From contig CAADRB010000007.1 of NCBI GenBank assembly GCA_900708905.1, forward strand, positions 1,031,001 to 1,095,000: DNA of 64,000 nt, read 5' to 3'. This document shows, piece by piece, positions 10,412 through 23,885 of the stretch. The translations under genes and the position numbers were made by a program. Source of the DNA: Hymenolepis diminuta (Eukaryota > Platyhelminthes > Cestoda > Cyclophyllidea > Hymenolepididae). The notes beneath the pieces are model-generated. The model saw only the letters and a program-made list of their open reading frames with translations. It was not told where the DNA came from and made no database searches. How positions within the stretch are numbered: position 1 is the first letter of the stretch; each line of letters starts with the position of its first letter.

Positions 10412-13400
10412 CTATCACAGATTCGGAAGCACCGTTCAATGTGATCAATATTCAGAAACCGACTGCTTCTCAAATCCTCTCTGTTATTGAGCACAAGCCT
10501 CCTGCAGAAGAGGAGAATACCAATCTTACGACCTCCAAAGGAATCTCTATGGATATGGTTGAGGATGTCGTACTATTGCCGCCTTTCAAGAGTTCTGTCT
10601 CTCTTGGCTACAGGTATCTATTTTTCAGTGCAATTAAGGGATTTTCTAATTCTAAAGAAATGTAAATACATATGACCACCTTGGCTAATAATCCAAATTC
10701 TTTCATTTAGTTCAATTTGATTTATTAATACTCCCGAAAGAAACCGTCCTTTAGTAAAGCCATGATATAGATAGATTTTTCAGTCAGTCCATTTAGAAAA
10801 AACCCGCACTGGCAAAAAATCCATGTAATAAACAAAATTGTACAATCGCTTTCCAATTATCAAGATAAAGTCTTTAGAGAGTCGGTAGAGATGCCTATTA
10901 CTAGACTTATGATGAGTTGTAGATCTTTATGGTATTTCTACCTAAACGTATAATCTTAATTCATTCCGATTCCCTTTATATATAACCTGAATTATTCCTT
11001 TTACTCTACTTCCTGAGTAGTGTGGTATTATATGAGATCTGAACACGCCAGATAGCAAAGTAGTTCATTAGGGAACAAAATGGAAATCGAATAGGACCAT
11101 ATAATGAAGTCAGGAATTACCGAGTTATCGATCTCTTTAAAAAATTCAAATTTTCCTAGCCTACTTTTTTATATGATCTCTGGGTTTCTGGATAAGATCA
11201 TGTTCGCTATAACCAGAAATTGCTATAGAGTTGATTTAATTAGGTGAAGTCACTTCGATTATTTGTATCTTTTTAAGGCCGTGACTAGAAATTCACTAAA
11301 ATTCATTTAAGATGACCTTCAATAATATTCGTTTTTCCGATTTTTAGTTGGAGAACGAAATGAAAAAGAGATGCTAAAATTGTTCATCAATTTTTCCTTG
11401 ATATCTCTTCAACTCTGGTCTGCTCTAAAGATAGCCAAAATGAATATGACTCATAAAGGCACAATATTGCTCGTGGAAACTTTGTAATAACATCAATACC
11501 TAAATTAACATAAAATATACGGTGATGTAGTGATTTAAAGTCGGTGATTTCATTGCTGACTTAATCACATGCCATTTATCCCAAACTTGTCATCATGTAT
11601 GGTACTATCGATTTCATACTATGCCCCATCAGGTCAATATGATAACACATTCACCTAAGTATCGATTCAATTAATCCCCTGCACGACGTGTGGGAATGCC
11701 TGTACCTTCCGGTGTATGTAAATTCCCCATTAATGCATTCCTTAGCGTCACACCCGCTGATGCTCACTCCAACTGACAGCGCCATTGGTGTTTATTATTC
11801 TGATAATCAATACGTTTATATTGCTACTCAATTCATTCTTGTGTTCTACTTGATTCATAAGTACTATATCATTACTAGTGAAGCTTTAGTGAATAGAATT
11901 CGAAGAACAGCAGGGGATGATGGCATTTGTATTTGAGCATATTTTAAAAAATATTTCAGTTGTAGAAACAAAGCCAGTTTAACTTTGGGGATTTTTAAAA
12001 AGCTTAATCACCGTCATGTAATTATTAAAAGCCTGTTTTCTGCCGCTGTGATCTAAATACAAACTATATGTTGCTGTGCTACGGTTGAATCTGACTCAGA
12101 AGGAGAGAGAAGACTGATGCAAAGTCATCGCAAGACAGTTTATTAATTTGACAAAGACTATTTAAAGGTATAGAAATCTTCTTCATACAATGGACCCCTT
12201 AAAGTTCAATCTACGCTGCTCTGATGGCAATTTTTGCCTTGCCTAACTCGCACTATGTCAAGATCAGCGTGTCCCGGCAAATTGATAAGAACGATATGCC
12301 ACTGAGAAACCACCTGCGAAAATCGCTCATCTCGAGACAAAACATGAACTCCACCCCCTTGAGTCTATGTATGAAGGTGTCCTGTCAAGAATAATAATCC
12401 TGAGAAGAAAGGATTACTCTCTTAAACTCAGAGGTATCGTTCTGCATACTTTGGTCGGTTCCAAATAGCCTCCTTATTGAATGACTTCTCATTTAACAAA
12501 CCTCCCAATAAATTGCTCTGTTTTTTTCTGATATCATCTTATTTGAGTAATCTTGAGTAAAATGATCTTAGAGGCCTAATTTGAGAGAATGACAGTTTTA
12601 GAGTCGTTCTGCCTTGGAATATCTTCTTTAGTTATCCCAGTATAGGCTGCTATATTTGACAACTAAATCCTTTATTCACCTCACTAATAAGTCTTAAGCA
12701 TTACCTTCTTTGGTAACACTGACGCATAATTTTTGCGGGCAAAATGTATCATATGCTTCTAAATAAATGTGTCTGCCAGAGTTCTGCCTGGATCTCTTAT
12801 TCTGACTTCACAAAATTTATAAGTTATTCATTTTAGGATCATTTCACTAAACACGACCAATAAGGTAACACTTACATTAAACCTTGAATGCAAAAGTCCA
12901 TTAATGGTGTGACCTTAGCTTGATGCCACTCTCCCAAAAATGCGTTTTCGCTTTTATATTCTTAGTGGGGTCCAATTTAAAGCATATATGGAAAAGTATT
13001 TTTTTATTTCATTTGTTGTCTGCATCAAGGCAAAAATGTTTCATTTTGAGAAATCACCCGGACAAATGTTCCAATGTTCAAATTCCAGGCTTCGTCCAGT
13101 GTTTCCGGAGTGAATTAATCTCCAGTGTTTATTGAATTGAAACTTAATAATAGAAAGTTGATGAGATACATTTTCCTCTAGTGTTAAGATATTCGTAGGG
13201 TACTACTAGCCAACATGACTTTATGTAACAGAGTTCACTCAAGCTGAGCTTTAATAATGGTTATTTACAATAGATATTTCGACTATGTCCTTATTTCGCA
13301 ATAGTTTCCTCGCTTAAAACATCAATATAAGCAAAATTACACTTATCGAAACAACTTAAATATTTAATTTGCACTTCTATTTTAATTTTTAAAAATGATT

Positions 13401-16400
13401 ATTCAGAACAATCTGAGTGTTAATTAGCTTAAGAATCAGACTGGTGAATCTTGGGGGAAATTCGCTATGCTTCTCACCTTTAACCTATGTTATTGCACTC
13501 TCATTTTAGCTTTTCTCTATAAAAAGGATAATACAATATTAGATGTTACTAATTTCTCTTTGATTTTTTTGTTAGTTGAAATAAGAATATGTATTCTATG
13601 AGATCAGATCTTAACAATTTTACAAAGGATAAATACTATATCTTTTAAATGGAGCAGGAAACCAATCAGTGGAATTTACCATAGAATATTTAAATTAGGG
13701 AATATCTCTAAGAATGCTTTTAAATGACGAATTGATATTCAAAAGTGAATGTGACTGTGGGATACTGTTTACACCCCAATTATTAATACAAAAGAGAGAA
13801 AGCGATAGGATAGGAATAATGAATTGGTTTCGACCGGTAGGAACACGGATCCACCTGCATTTAATATTAAATATATTTTATCGCTCGAAAGTATATGAAA
13901 AAATCGATTCACTAAAATCGATTAACTTGAGATTACATTTGGCATTTAGTCCTGCTGGTTTTAAATATGAAGATTATATATTTTTATTCCTATCTACCAC
14001 CAAGCACTCTAACCTTGAAGCTGTGATGCTACTCTTGCCGGATGGCGGTCGGGAGAGATTTATTTCCCCACAACCTTAAAACACGCCTCACCTTTTTATG
14101 ATCCTGATGAAGATCTAGGAGTAATTTAATTTTCTTATTTTTATGCTGCCTTCTATTAGAAGCTTATTCTGTGGCTTGTAAAATATGTACGTTTTGTTCT
14201 GTGCTATGAAACAGAGATCCATCAATACGTATAACAGTTACTGGTGCTGGGTAATGGTATGGGCACAAAATTCTAAGAGTAATGCAGGACAAATCCGAAA
14301 ATATATTTCTGCTATCTATTCTTTGTTATCTAAGCTAAAATTTTATCCGATAGCATATTTGCATCATAAAATACGTAATCTTGTAGCACCGGTTTTGAGA
14401 ACCTTCAGCACAAAAATCTTTCAGTAATTAACGGAACTGATAGTTGAATTGAACTGCTTTCATCTTAAATGTTAAATCAAATTGTGCTTTCTTTTGATAG
14501 CTGCTCCCACCTTAATAAGATTATCATTGTTTATTTGTTGACATTCAGATTCAAGGCGGTACTTATTTATGCAGAAAGTTTTAATGTTTGTATTGAGTAA
14601 TAGAATTATTAAGCTCGTGTTATTTTAATTCTCCAGTAAACAATTTATTTTTAGAATTAGGATCCCAAAAATGTTAATGCGCTTTTTAGATATTTAATTT
14701 TTAGTAAATTTCGCCCATGATTTTAAAAAATAAAATTTTAGATGGAACCTGTTGCTGAAATTTTACGTATCCAATTGATTGTTATCAAGATTTTTAATGA
14801 TAGCTACTCACTGAATATCTGACACTACACCAATTTCAAGTAATTTAAAAGGATCCTTTTTGTACAAGAGGTGTATTGATGCAATATATAGGAATGAGTA
14901 TAATGTGAAAAAGGTGATGGATTTATCACTGATTAATAGTATTTGAAGGGGAATTGGGCCATCCACTCACATAAGTTCTATTTTATTACTTCGTGCTCTT
15001 CTTCGTTTACGTACTCAGCTTTGAAATCTTCAAAAACTGCTGACAAAATTTAATATATTGCAGTTATTACTCATGAATTGGCCAAGGACAGCCCTATCTA
15101 AAGAATGCGATGCATTTATGATTCAAAAAAATATATTTCAAACAATTTGTTTTCCTTTTCTTCCTTTTTTAGATTCCATCATTCATACTTTTAGTTTAAG
15201 ATTCGCACTAAATGTTTGAATATTTTGCTGTTGTTTGCGGATCGTAAAGTGGGAGTAACCATTTTCTGTCATGTTCTAAAGTACGTATGTGGATTAATTA
15301 AAAGAGACTACTTTGTTGAAAAATTATACATTTTGCTAATTTCGCCAAGAATTATAATCCTATCATGAAAAAACTACTCGAGCAAGCTAATATGTTGTTT
15401 TCAAGTTTTAATTTTTGGATAGGAATATACAGCCCAAATTGAAGAACTTGTACTTGTATCCGTATTTAAAATTGAGTAGGTATCTCCCCAAAAGTCCCAC
15501 AAAGGTAGATTAATATCGAAATTTATGTCTAGATTCGTGATGCCATTCTAGTAAAAAAATAGTTTAAATCATTAATTATTATAACCCATAGTTTTACATA
15601 AAAATTACTACATTTATCTGTGGGAAGCTGCCGAAATTAGTCAACAGAGTCCAACAAAGATAAAGTGGAGGATTTGGATTTTAAAATATCTATTAAGTTG
15701 ATTGCCCACACTTCGAAAGTCAAATTTCATGATTTGTCCCTTGGATGCCAATAATCCATGTCTACGATATCTCTCGTTTATTGGCCAATTTTTTAATCAT
15801 ACTGGATGGTCTTGCCACAAATCACTTTTTTCTTCCAATTTTTGAGAAGGTACATTGATCTTACATTATATTTGGTAGCTTTTAGTCCTGACATAGCATA
15901 GTTGAGATAGCTAATAATAAATATCAATCAATACATTATCCCTCTGACATCTATTCTTTGATAATGTATACAGTCAATATGCCATCACCCCATTGAGATT
16001 TATCTATTATTTTAAATGGCATCGTTTGAAAAGAGCAAGTAGTTTGGGTATAAAACCTTTTTCTTGTATTTTCTTCAAGATATCGCCACGGTCGTCTATT
16101 CCAGATGGCCTCTCATGTTTCCCCAACTGTAGAAACGGCGCCTCCCTGCATCTCAGTCCCAGCTCTTCGAATCAATCTCGCTGAACAGAGATCAACCAAC
16201 ACAGCTCGACGACCCAGCACATCTTCGGCATCTGAAAGGCAGCTAGAAGGTTTAGATGAAACAATGAAGGCAAAGAAGTTGGAAGAAGTCGAAATAAAGG
16301 ATCTCAAACCAGATCAACTGCGGTCTAAAGTTGGACAGACTTACTTATTTGAAGAAGCTATGGTTAATTCCATGGAATCCAAGTTGTGGACAAATATGCA

Positions 16401-19400
16401 ATTCTGGGAGGATCTATTTCTTGACACAGTGGCCCAGGAGAGGGATCTAATGGGAATGGACTTTGATCCAACTGGACTACTGCAGCACTACTCTCAACTT
16501 GAGACAATCACTAAAAAGAGACTGGAGTTGGGTGAAGACTCCCTGCTTGCAGGAGTGATGCATAATCTTATCGCCTTCATGGTTATGGCAAGAATTCCTC
16601 CTGATCTTATTAGAAGGAAGATTCGTCGACTTATTGCTAAGAGCCATACGGGCTTGCATTACACACAGAAGATTACTCAGTTACTTGATTGTCTTGAATG
16701 GCTAGTAAGCAATCGTGGAGCTTTGTGTTCCAGCTGTGTAATGCTTTTTTCATTTCTTTTTTTGTCTTCTAGAGAGGTAACGATATTGATCTTCTGCCCA
16801 TTGCCAGTCGACAGAATGTACCTGAAACCTTTACTGTGCGCCTAGGCTGGGAGGAGCACGCTGAAATGCGGATAATGGAGGTATGTTATGACTGCATTTC
16901 AAATTCTACGCTTTTTGTTCTCTCGTTAATTCTGATGTTCAAATTATGTTTATTTCGTAGAAAATAGTAAATTTAACTGGTCAGATTGCATGTTGTTTGG
17001 TGCTCAATTTAATCAGCAGAAATGCTCATAAAGAGTATAATCGATGTAATCAATTGAAATGAATTTGTAAATATTTCAAATCAATTTTTTTCCAATTAGT
17101 ATTTATCTATTTTTATTAAAATGGACACATGCATCAAGATTCTTGAATTGTTTCTTTTCCTCTCGTTTTGCTACATAGATTTACGCCGATTTCTTATTAA
17201 TCCGTTCAATGGAGGGAGGTGTGTTGTATCGATGGTGGTATGACGAAATCATCAATGTGGTGGGTTCATCCCAACAAAATGTAATCGTCTTCCAAGTCCG
17301 CCTTAACAAACAACGTAGTCGATTCTTAGTCACTGCTGGTGATGTAAGTTTATAATGGCTTTATTTCCAATATGAAGCGACAGATTTCAATTTTCCCCTA
17401 TCCCATATGATCATTTAGTTCGACTACTCCCTCTCGTCTGCAGTTTTCTGATTTAAAAATTACTTCTGTTCACTTAAAGTTAGTTTTTCTTGTTGTTTTA
17501 AATTAGGCGATCGTACTAGGCGATTAAGGTTTTTACTCAAATAGCATTGTTATTAAAATAATCTATGAGAACAATGACTCCCTTCCTTTAAACGGAAGAC
17601 ATGTAAATATGTTAAACATTCCTTTGTCTTCTTTTTAGTCAAATGCTCTCTTCACGTCGATAGCGAAGGCCATTAACTACGCAAGGTCGAAAAGTCCGCA
17701 AGGACAAATTTGTAAGTTGTCAGAGTATAATTACAGACTTTACCTTTCATTACTACCCTCAAAATTAATGTCTTATCGTTCATTGGAGAAAGTGGCATGT
17801 TGTTGAGATTTTTTTTCTTCCTTTGTTACAAGTAATCAGTGATGTCCCCAGTTATATTGATTAAAGAACGATGAACTCTCCTATGTCAGAATCATATAAA
17901 TTAGTCTCATTCTGCTATCTTGGAAAGCTTGCTGGTCAACACCAATTAAAGGCTCTGTAACCCTTGTTCACATAATATTAACAGATATCATCAAAAAGTG
18001 AATTTTCTATGACATATTTCGCATCCTAGATATAAGACAGAGTACAGAGACCATCACAGATATAATCAGTGACACTTCAGTTGGCTGGATCTAAAATTTG
18101 AATGCCACTTTCCACATAAAAAATCGTGGATTTTGTAATTAAAACCTTTCCCTTAGGATTATGCCCTACATGATATATTCTCGATTAACATATTTTAAAT
18201 TGTAAATCATACCAGCTCGAGATTAAGAGCAGTTCAAGCAGAGCTTAAAGAAATTGGTACAGGATGTTTGTCCTACCGGAAGTGAATGCCGACCAAATTT
18301 CTCTTTATAGTAGCTGGTAATTGGCACGTCTATGTCTGTCGTTTACAACAGGGAGTTTTTGAAACCTCTTACCCGCGTCGATTGAACACTAATGCTAAAG
18401 CCATGTAAGCATTCACCATTTTGCTAGTATCTTCCTTGTTACCTGCAACTCAGAAGATCCCAACTAACAGCTCTGTAAATCCAAAAATGAGAGCAGTTCT
18501 CCCACTTAATCCATTCAACTTGATCAATTTCGAGTGTATGCCTTCTTCCACTAACAGACAAATCTGATTTGATTTTGAGTTACGCGGGATTAAAAAACTG
18601 TAAACATTCGCTCTTGAGAACCAATATCTAATGCAATTGTCATCCAGTTCCTTTAACTGAACCAACTATTCGTTAATGCTCAACCCTTGAAGGCCTTGCA
18701 GATATACTAACGCCAATAGCAATATGGCCTATGCAGAAATTGTTGTTTTCGGGACCAAAATCTTCAAATCTCATAATAAATTTCCTTTCTCTCACTAAAT
18801 ACTATTTTGAAAGCCATACGTCCCACTGTCCAAATCCTATATTTGATACGATTAGTGAATTCAATAGTAATATCTCGATTGTAAATTGTGATCCAAATTT
18901 GTTATAATAGTAAAAAATCATGTTTTATTAAATGACAAGACCTGCATTTCTTTTTTGGATTTAGTTGAAAAGTTGGGTGGAAATGTGAATGTTGTCGACG
19001 CGGAGACAGGCGAACCGGGTGAAATCTTTCTCGATTCAAAAGGGTTCAGAATCACTTTCGGTTCGAAATCGGTAAGAGCACTAAAGTTCATCCTAGTCAG
19101 TTCTCACTCTTGGTCGTTCACTCGTAGTGACCTATCATCATTTTCCACTTTCTGCAGCACCTTATTCCCCTTGGTCAAGTGAAAGCATGCAGAGTTTCGG
19201 ATGAGGACACTTTCTCGTTTGAAGTTGCTGGTAAGTCATTATTGAATTTTGCTGACTTTTACGGTGTTAATTTTTTTTAAATGCCCCTCATTTTTTCACT
19301 ATAGACCATTTTCTCGATCGTGCAACATGGAGCCTCAAAACAGACGTGGTATGAATATCCTTTCTACTTATATTAATATAAGTAAACAATACCTATGTTG

Positions 19401-20835
19401 AATATTTACGACGGTGTACAAAGAGATGATCCAAAACTGCTTTTTATTTGAAGAATTTTTGGTAGATGTTCATATTTCGAGTTTGCTCATCTACATTACT
19501 TGCATTCCAGACTACTCGTACTGAGTTCGTCCCCTATTTTTTAAAGTTCAATATCATTTTGCTATATGATTCTCTCAATGGTTCAGTTAAGTATAGAGAG
19601 CGGCTACGTATTCAGGCATCATTGGGAACAAGACGCAGTCGGATATGAGCTAAGGGGGTTGAGTTGAACTGTTATGTGAAAATTATTTTAATCCTTATAA
19701 TCCAGCTGGTACCTTGACTGTTAAAAGATTAAATGTATTGAAAGTTGTTGACCGGCCATCCAGATTAATAAATTGGACAATTAGTTCTGGGTTCTGTGAA
19801 CGTGAACTAACTCAGGAAGCGGGGCAGAAAACCTGAAATTCAAATACACAACATAAAGGAATGAGAGGTAAAAAGCATTAAACCTGAAACCAGATTTTAA
19901 AAGTTTATAGTTCTCATTAGCCCACTTTTATATTTGTTTTATCGTACTTTATCCAACACGTATGACTAAAATATTTCAGGTTACTAATGCTACTTTTAAT
20001 CATTCATGAAAATCTGCATTATACAATTTGGACAAGCGGATGCATAGCTATTGCTGAAGATATAATTTAGGGAAAGCGCAAGGAGACAATATTTAACTTC
20101 ACTATTCACCTCAGAATATGTGCTATTGCATTTTACAAAGGTCCTCTGAGGAGACTAATGGAATCTAATATTAACTTCGAGAATGACACACTTATATGTA
20201 GCACTTTAACTATTCATCTCTTTTATTAGACTTAAAACAATTGGAAACTGGTCACTGGAGGTCCACGTTGATCATTGTATCCGAAGAATGGTGATCCTAA
20301 TGATAATGCAAGAATGTTGCTCCTTTTCTGCGAACATTCGCATACAACTAGCAGCAATTTTCACCATCTTCGCTCGAATTCACTTGTGGCGAACAGTTAC
20401 AATTTTAAAGACGAGTATCAATATTGTCATGAAATTCTGATCAAACCAAAGACCTCCTTGGAGTCGTCATTGTTTTGCCTTAGCTATAAATAGTATTTTT
20501 CTATCGAAGACAGAGGTCCAATGAAATTATATGAATTGTGTGAAGCAATTAACAGTTCAGATGGTGTAAACACAACTATTAAATGATCTAAGCGCAAGTG
20601 ACATGTTCTGACCATGTGGTAAAACTCCATAATCACACATTTTTTAAATCATCATGGTAACCAGTCGATTTAATTCTCTCTTCAGGCCACAGTCCTGTTG
20701 AATCAATGGGAGCGTCTAATTGGTGTAGCCGAGACTACGAATCTCATGAACGCTTTCAGTGGCGCGATTACACCAATGTCCTCACGGTCGAGAACTCCCT
20801 CCACAAGCAACATGAATACTACCTTGGAGCGATGA
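10412..20835 (+). CDS. MADD: MADD / Rab3 GDP-GTP exchange protein homologue, C-terminal part
   Basis: This is the C-terminal part of the DENN-family exchange factor for Rab3/Rab27, which also links to TNF receptor signalling in vertebrates. Exons are 10412-10613, 16080-16704, 16773-16880, 17179-17343, 17639-17711, 18965-19071, 19158-19230, 19305-19348 and 20686-20835 (TGA). Every junction is GT/AG and keeps phase. Recognisable MADD blocks, in order, are MVEDVVLLPPFK, then MQFWEDLFLDTVAQERDLMG, the helical block AFMVMARIPPDLIRRKIRRL, RGNDIDLLPIASR, the PH-like strand LYRWWYDEIINVV, and the terminal LIPLGQVKACRV. The last exon adds a short Ser/Thr-rich tail. The exon at 16080 starts after a long pyrimidine tract, so the ATG at 16105 is internal, not a start. 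The 10613-16080 intron is 5.5 kb and repeat-bearing. Family assignment of the last eight exons is strong; the first is supported by phase and the join GYR/YRHGR. Confidence 0.88.
13800..13930 (+). repeat. Dispersed repeat family R4, copy 1
   Basis: It shares ccggtaggaacacggat then cacctgcatttaatatta with 63000-63120 in the same orientation, and downstream aaaatcgat motifs. The 121-codon ORF at 13714-14079 spans this repeat and is not credible as a gene. Confidence 0.55.
15560..15900 (+). repeat. Dispersed repeat family R3, copy 2
   Basis: It lies just upstream of the MADD exon at 16080 and shares the gtgggaagctgc, cgaaagtcaaatttcatga and ccatgtctacgatatctc blocks with copy 1 at 5870. Many substitutions mark it as old. 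Confidence 0.65.
19740..19900 (+). repeat. Weak dispersed repeat R5, with relative at about 34190-34300
   Basis: Both stretches share gtgaactaactcaggaa / atgaactcactcaggaatc followed by cctgaaattc and a later agattttaaa-like segment, in the same orientation. The match is patchy, so family membership is tentative. Confidence 0.4.
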
Positions 20836-21082
20836 AACATTACTATCTCGTTCACTCTTTTAATTATTCAGTTTGTGATAAAAGTGACAGGAACTTGTGA
20901 TGCAAAAGGAAGAGTCAATGAAATTCCTTCCTCCCTTCTTCCATCTCTTCTAAACTTTTCCGCTGTTCTTTCTTGCTTGTTTTCTTTCCTTTCTTAATTT
21001 CTTATACGTGCGTTTACGGGTCCTTGCCTTAACTCTTTCTGTGATTGAATTGTGCGCATATATTGTTATGGATTAATAAGCA

Positions 21083-21088
21083 AATAAA
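21083..21088 (+). terminator. Polyadenylation signal for the MADD homologue
   Basis: A canonical AATAAA lies about 250 bp after the TGA at 20833-20835, in an AT-rich tract following a pyrimidine-rich 3' UTR. It is the first such hexamer after the stop, so it probably sets the transcript end. Confidence 0.6.
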
Positions 21089-21579
21089 CATATCGATGTG
21101 ATGAAATGATACTTCAAACTTTTGCATGTTAGATAATAATTCAGCGATTTCGGCCAAGTCAGAGGTCAAGCGGTTCGTTTCTCATGAAGAGAATAGCTAA
21201 ACACATGTTGGGTACTCGTAATCCATGGATAGTATTGTGCACTCTAGGCGTCGCAATGGTAGTGGATTAGTTGCAAGAATGACGAAGTTAGAACAGGAAA
21301 CTAGTTTTGATTAGGAAATAGACAATTACAAAAAGTATGACCATCCTGAGAGGAAAAGGCGGGGTTTCACACGTCTACTAGAATAATAGGTCCCTCGAGG
21401 TAACAATAGCAAATAATGAGATCGGATTGACTAAGCATACATCGCACGGGGGACTGGAAGGGAAACAAAAATGTGAAGACGGGATTCAAGGATAAGGATG
21501 TTTAAATCAGATAAGTTGTAGCGTTGGAAAACAATAATTTTCAACCATCAAAGCGAGATTTATCCTTTAAATTCCTTAA

Positions 21580-22385
21580 GTCGAGTAAGGGAAGTGTTGA
21601 CAACACTTGATTTGGTTTGGGAGAAGGTGTGCTGGAGCCGCTCTACCAACTCTCTTGTTAGCCAGAAGTAACCAGTGCGGATGGGCATCCATATCACTAG
21701 TTACGCACCGACAGGCATCGATCTCGGGACCTCTGACTTAGCAGACGTGCACGCTGACTACCCGCCACTCGGGTCTCTCCCAACTAACTTTGACGATCCA
21801 AAGCTTCGAGAAAAGAAGACCAGGAATTATATATGACTGAGCACTTTCACCACTGATTGTCAAACTACAACCTAATTTAATCTTAGACGGATTTGCGGCT
21901 AATCTTAATAGCCATGGAATTCAATTCAGGTCAGGATTTTGAGCAGAGATCGCAACACTTTACCATGGGCAATAAATATAAACTCCTCCAGCCCACTTAG
22001 AACAGTGTTTAAACCACTTAACTCAGGCTGAGGAAAGATATCTTACGAAAAACTCACATTCGGTTACCGTTCTTGGTGATCAGAACTAACCAGGACGATT
22101 GGTCATCCACACCACTGGAAGCGCATAGTTCTCTTGACTTCTAACTTAGCAGACGTGCATGCCGACCACCCGCTACACTTAATAAAGAAATCGGGTATAT
22201 CCAAAACGAGAACTCCGAAAAATGTGAGACCAATAACTATACAATTAAACGCATTTACTGAAGGTTGTTTCGTAGTATGGCTATGTAGACGAAATTAAAA
22301 TCTGATTTAAGCTGATTCCTGGACACAGATAGCATTTGGGTATAGTATAATCAGCACCTAAATTCAATTCAGGTCCGGATTAAGT
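21580..22385 (-). repeat. Two tandem copies of the SINE-bearing repeat, inverted
   Basis: Two minus-strand units lie head to tail, offset by roughly 400-440 bp. Tails are at 21573-21620 and 21981-22021, tRNA-like heads at about 21705-21790 and 22125-22185, and a shared upstream motif aattcaattcaggtc is at 21918 and 22361. Heads read GTGGCGGGTAGTCAGCGTGC and GCGGGTGGTCGGCATGCACG on the minus strand. Both tails end in the family signature (CTAARTGGGCT in the second). The first copy has a perfect palindrome, AAGTGTTGACAACACTT, at 21592-21608. This block fills most of the MADD-SDF2 intergenic interval. Confidence 0.65.
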
Positions 22386-23043
22386 GCCGGTCACCAGGAA
22401 CAGCTATGGACTACAAATGTAACTGATCTTTAAGTACGAAAATTCTAGCAAAAGCTTGCTTGAACAAGTGCAAATTTAAGAGCATTTACCTTAGAAATAA
22501 AGGATTATTTCCTGGTCTCAAGCCGAGGTTATTGTATTTGCTTCAATTTTAAGCCCAAATATGATAGCGAATTAATACCTATGATAACTGCTAAGGCCAC
22601 AAAACATTTCCTTTGCTCTTCAAAATGCTACAGATGGGTCACGAAATTTAGCGACTTTGTCGTATGTTAAAACAATAATTTTAAAACTTCAACTTCCCTA
22701 TTAACATTGACACTAGCAGAAATATACCCTCAACGTTTAAAAAACAAAGAGACATTTTTCAAGAAAAAAAGTATGTTATAAATGTTTTTCCCTGATCTCT
22801 TCCATTTTCGGTTAAAATTCCCCAACATATCAGGTTCATAAACACTCAAACTAAATAAGTAGAATACAGAGCAATGCACTAGAAAACAGAAGTTAGATAC
22901 ATCAGCTTAGTAAAATGAAATATTTTCCCAAAAAACGCCTATGCATATAACGCTCGTTGCCTAAAATTAAGAGGGAAGCAATTTAACGATGCGCAATTTG
23001 ACATAATTAATCATCTTATAAGAAAATTCTTACAGATTGAAAT

Positions 23044-23885
23044 TTACAATTCTTCGTGTTGCTTTTCGTGAGACTTGACAGTTAAATTTGAGGGCTGGAT
23101 GAATATACCTTCAGCTGCTTTCCAAGAGCTACCATAAGTTGAGGATGAAGCTGAAACCTCAAATTGGCCGGGAATTGGATGCTGATAGGTGTTACCGCTT
23201 ACATGTAAGTATCTAAAAACATTAACACGGATTATGAACGAACAATTTGGAAGAGATAGATAGAATCAATAACAGATGATCCAATACTTACGACGAGGTG
23301 ACAACATGCCGGAGTTTAATTTCATCATCCCTTGTCCACATGCCTCCATTGCAAATTAGCTCCCAGTTATCACCAATATCTCCTTCTCCATTATTACCGA
23401 AAGCAGATACTTCCAAATTGCGAGAAATTGGGGCTTGAAAATGATGGCTATGGAGATTCTTATTTGTTTCCATATGAGTCAAACGAATAATCTGACCACA
23501 TTTAACGGGCTCACCACGATAATAAACGTTGCCAGTTTGGTGATCTTTGCGGACCTAGAAACATGTAAATTTTGTTGACATCATAATGAATAGGGAAAAA
23601 ATAGACATTCTCAATTTCAGTGGAACATACCACCCAATAGCTACCCTTTTGGGTAACATCTTGTAAACCAGTAACAGATTGTTGTCCACTACCAGAACCG
23701 TATCCTATATCGTGCGAGTGTAATCGGACGTTATAAACCGTATTTAATAATTTTAAATGTGAACCATATGTAACGACGTTTGCTAAAAATATCAGATCAA
23801 AGAAATGAAAATTACTTGTACTCTCAGTGGAGAGAATACAGACGCCCAAAAAACCAAACAAGAAACGACAGGCCTTCGTAAGCAT
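23044..23885 (-). CDS. SDF2: SDF2/SDF2L1-like MIR-domain ER protein, complete, 217 aa
   Basis: Stromal cell-derived factor 2 family proteins are ER-lumenal MIR-domain proteins that act with ERdj3-type chaperones in protein quality control. Exons in transcript order are 23816-23885, 23631-23782, 23292-23554 and 23044-23212. The ATG at 23885 gives an N-terminal hydrophobic signal sequence (FLFGFLGVCIL). MIR repeats show KLLNT, VRLHSHDIGYGSGSGQQS, then IIRLTHMETNKNLHSHHF and EVSAFGNNGEGD, then SWKAAEGIFI. The C-terminus is HEEL, an HDEL/KDEL-type retrieval signal. The length matches the roughly 211 residues usual for the family. The first intron is only 33 bp (23783-23815), a multiple of three without stops, so unspliced RNA would keep the frame and insert a hydrophobic stretch. 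The other introns are 76 and 79 bp. The gene lies tail to tail with MADD, about 2 kb away. Confidence 0.93.

Larger units (their letters stand above)
10614..16079. other. Large MADD intron
   Basis: This 5.5-kb interval separates two phase-compatible MADD exons. It holds repeat copies at 13.8 and 15.6 kb and several chance ORFs (11.7, 12.9, 13.7, 14.2 kb) without splice or family support. Confidence 0.6.

Noticed and set aside
13714..14079. 121-codon ORF in the large MADD intron
   Set aside because: It overlaps dispersed repeat R4 and lacks splice or family support.
16105..16107. ATG as the start of a separate gene at 16105
   Set aside because: The frame is open back to 16080, where a strong acceptor gives a phase-correct join to the exon ending 10613; the protein continues the MADD sequence.
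18351..18402. Apparent exon with acag acceptor and GTAAGC donor in the MADD gene
   Set aside because: Inclusion breaks phase: joining to the exon ending 17711 gives an early stop. Direct joining of 17711 to 18965 keeps the conserved reading.
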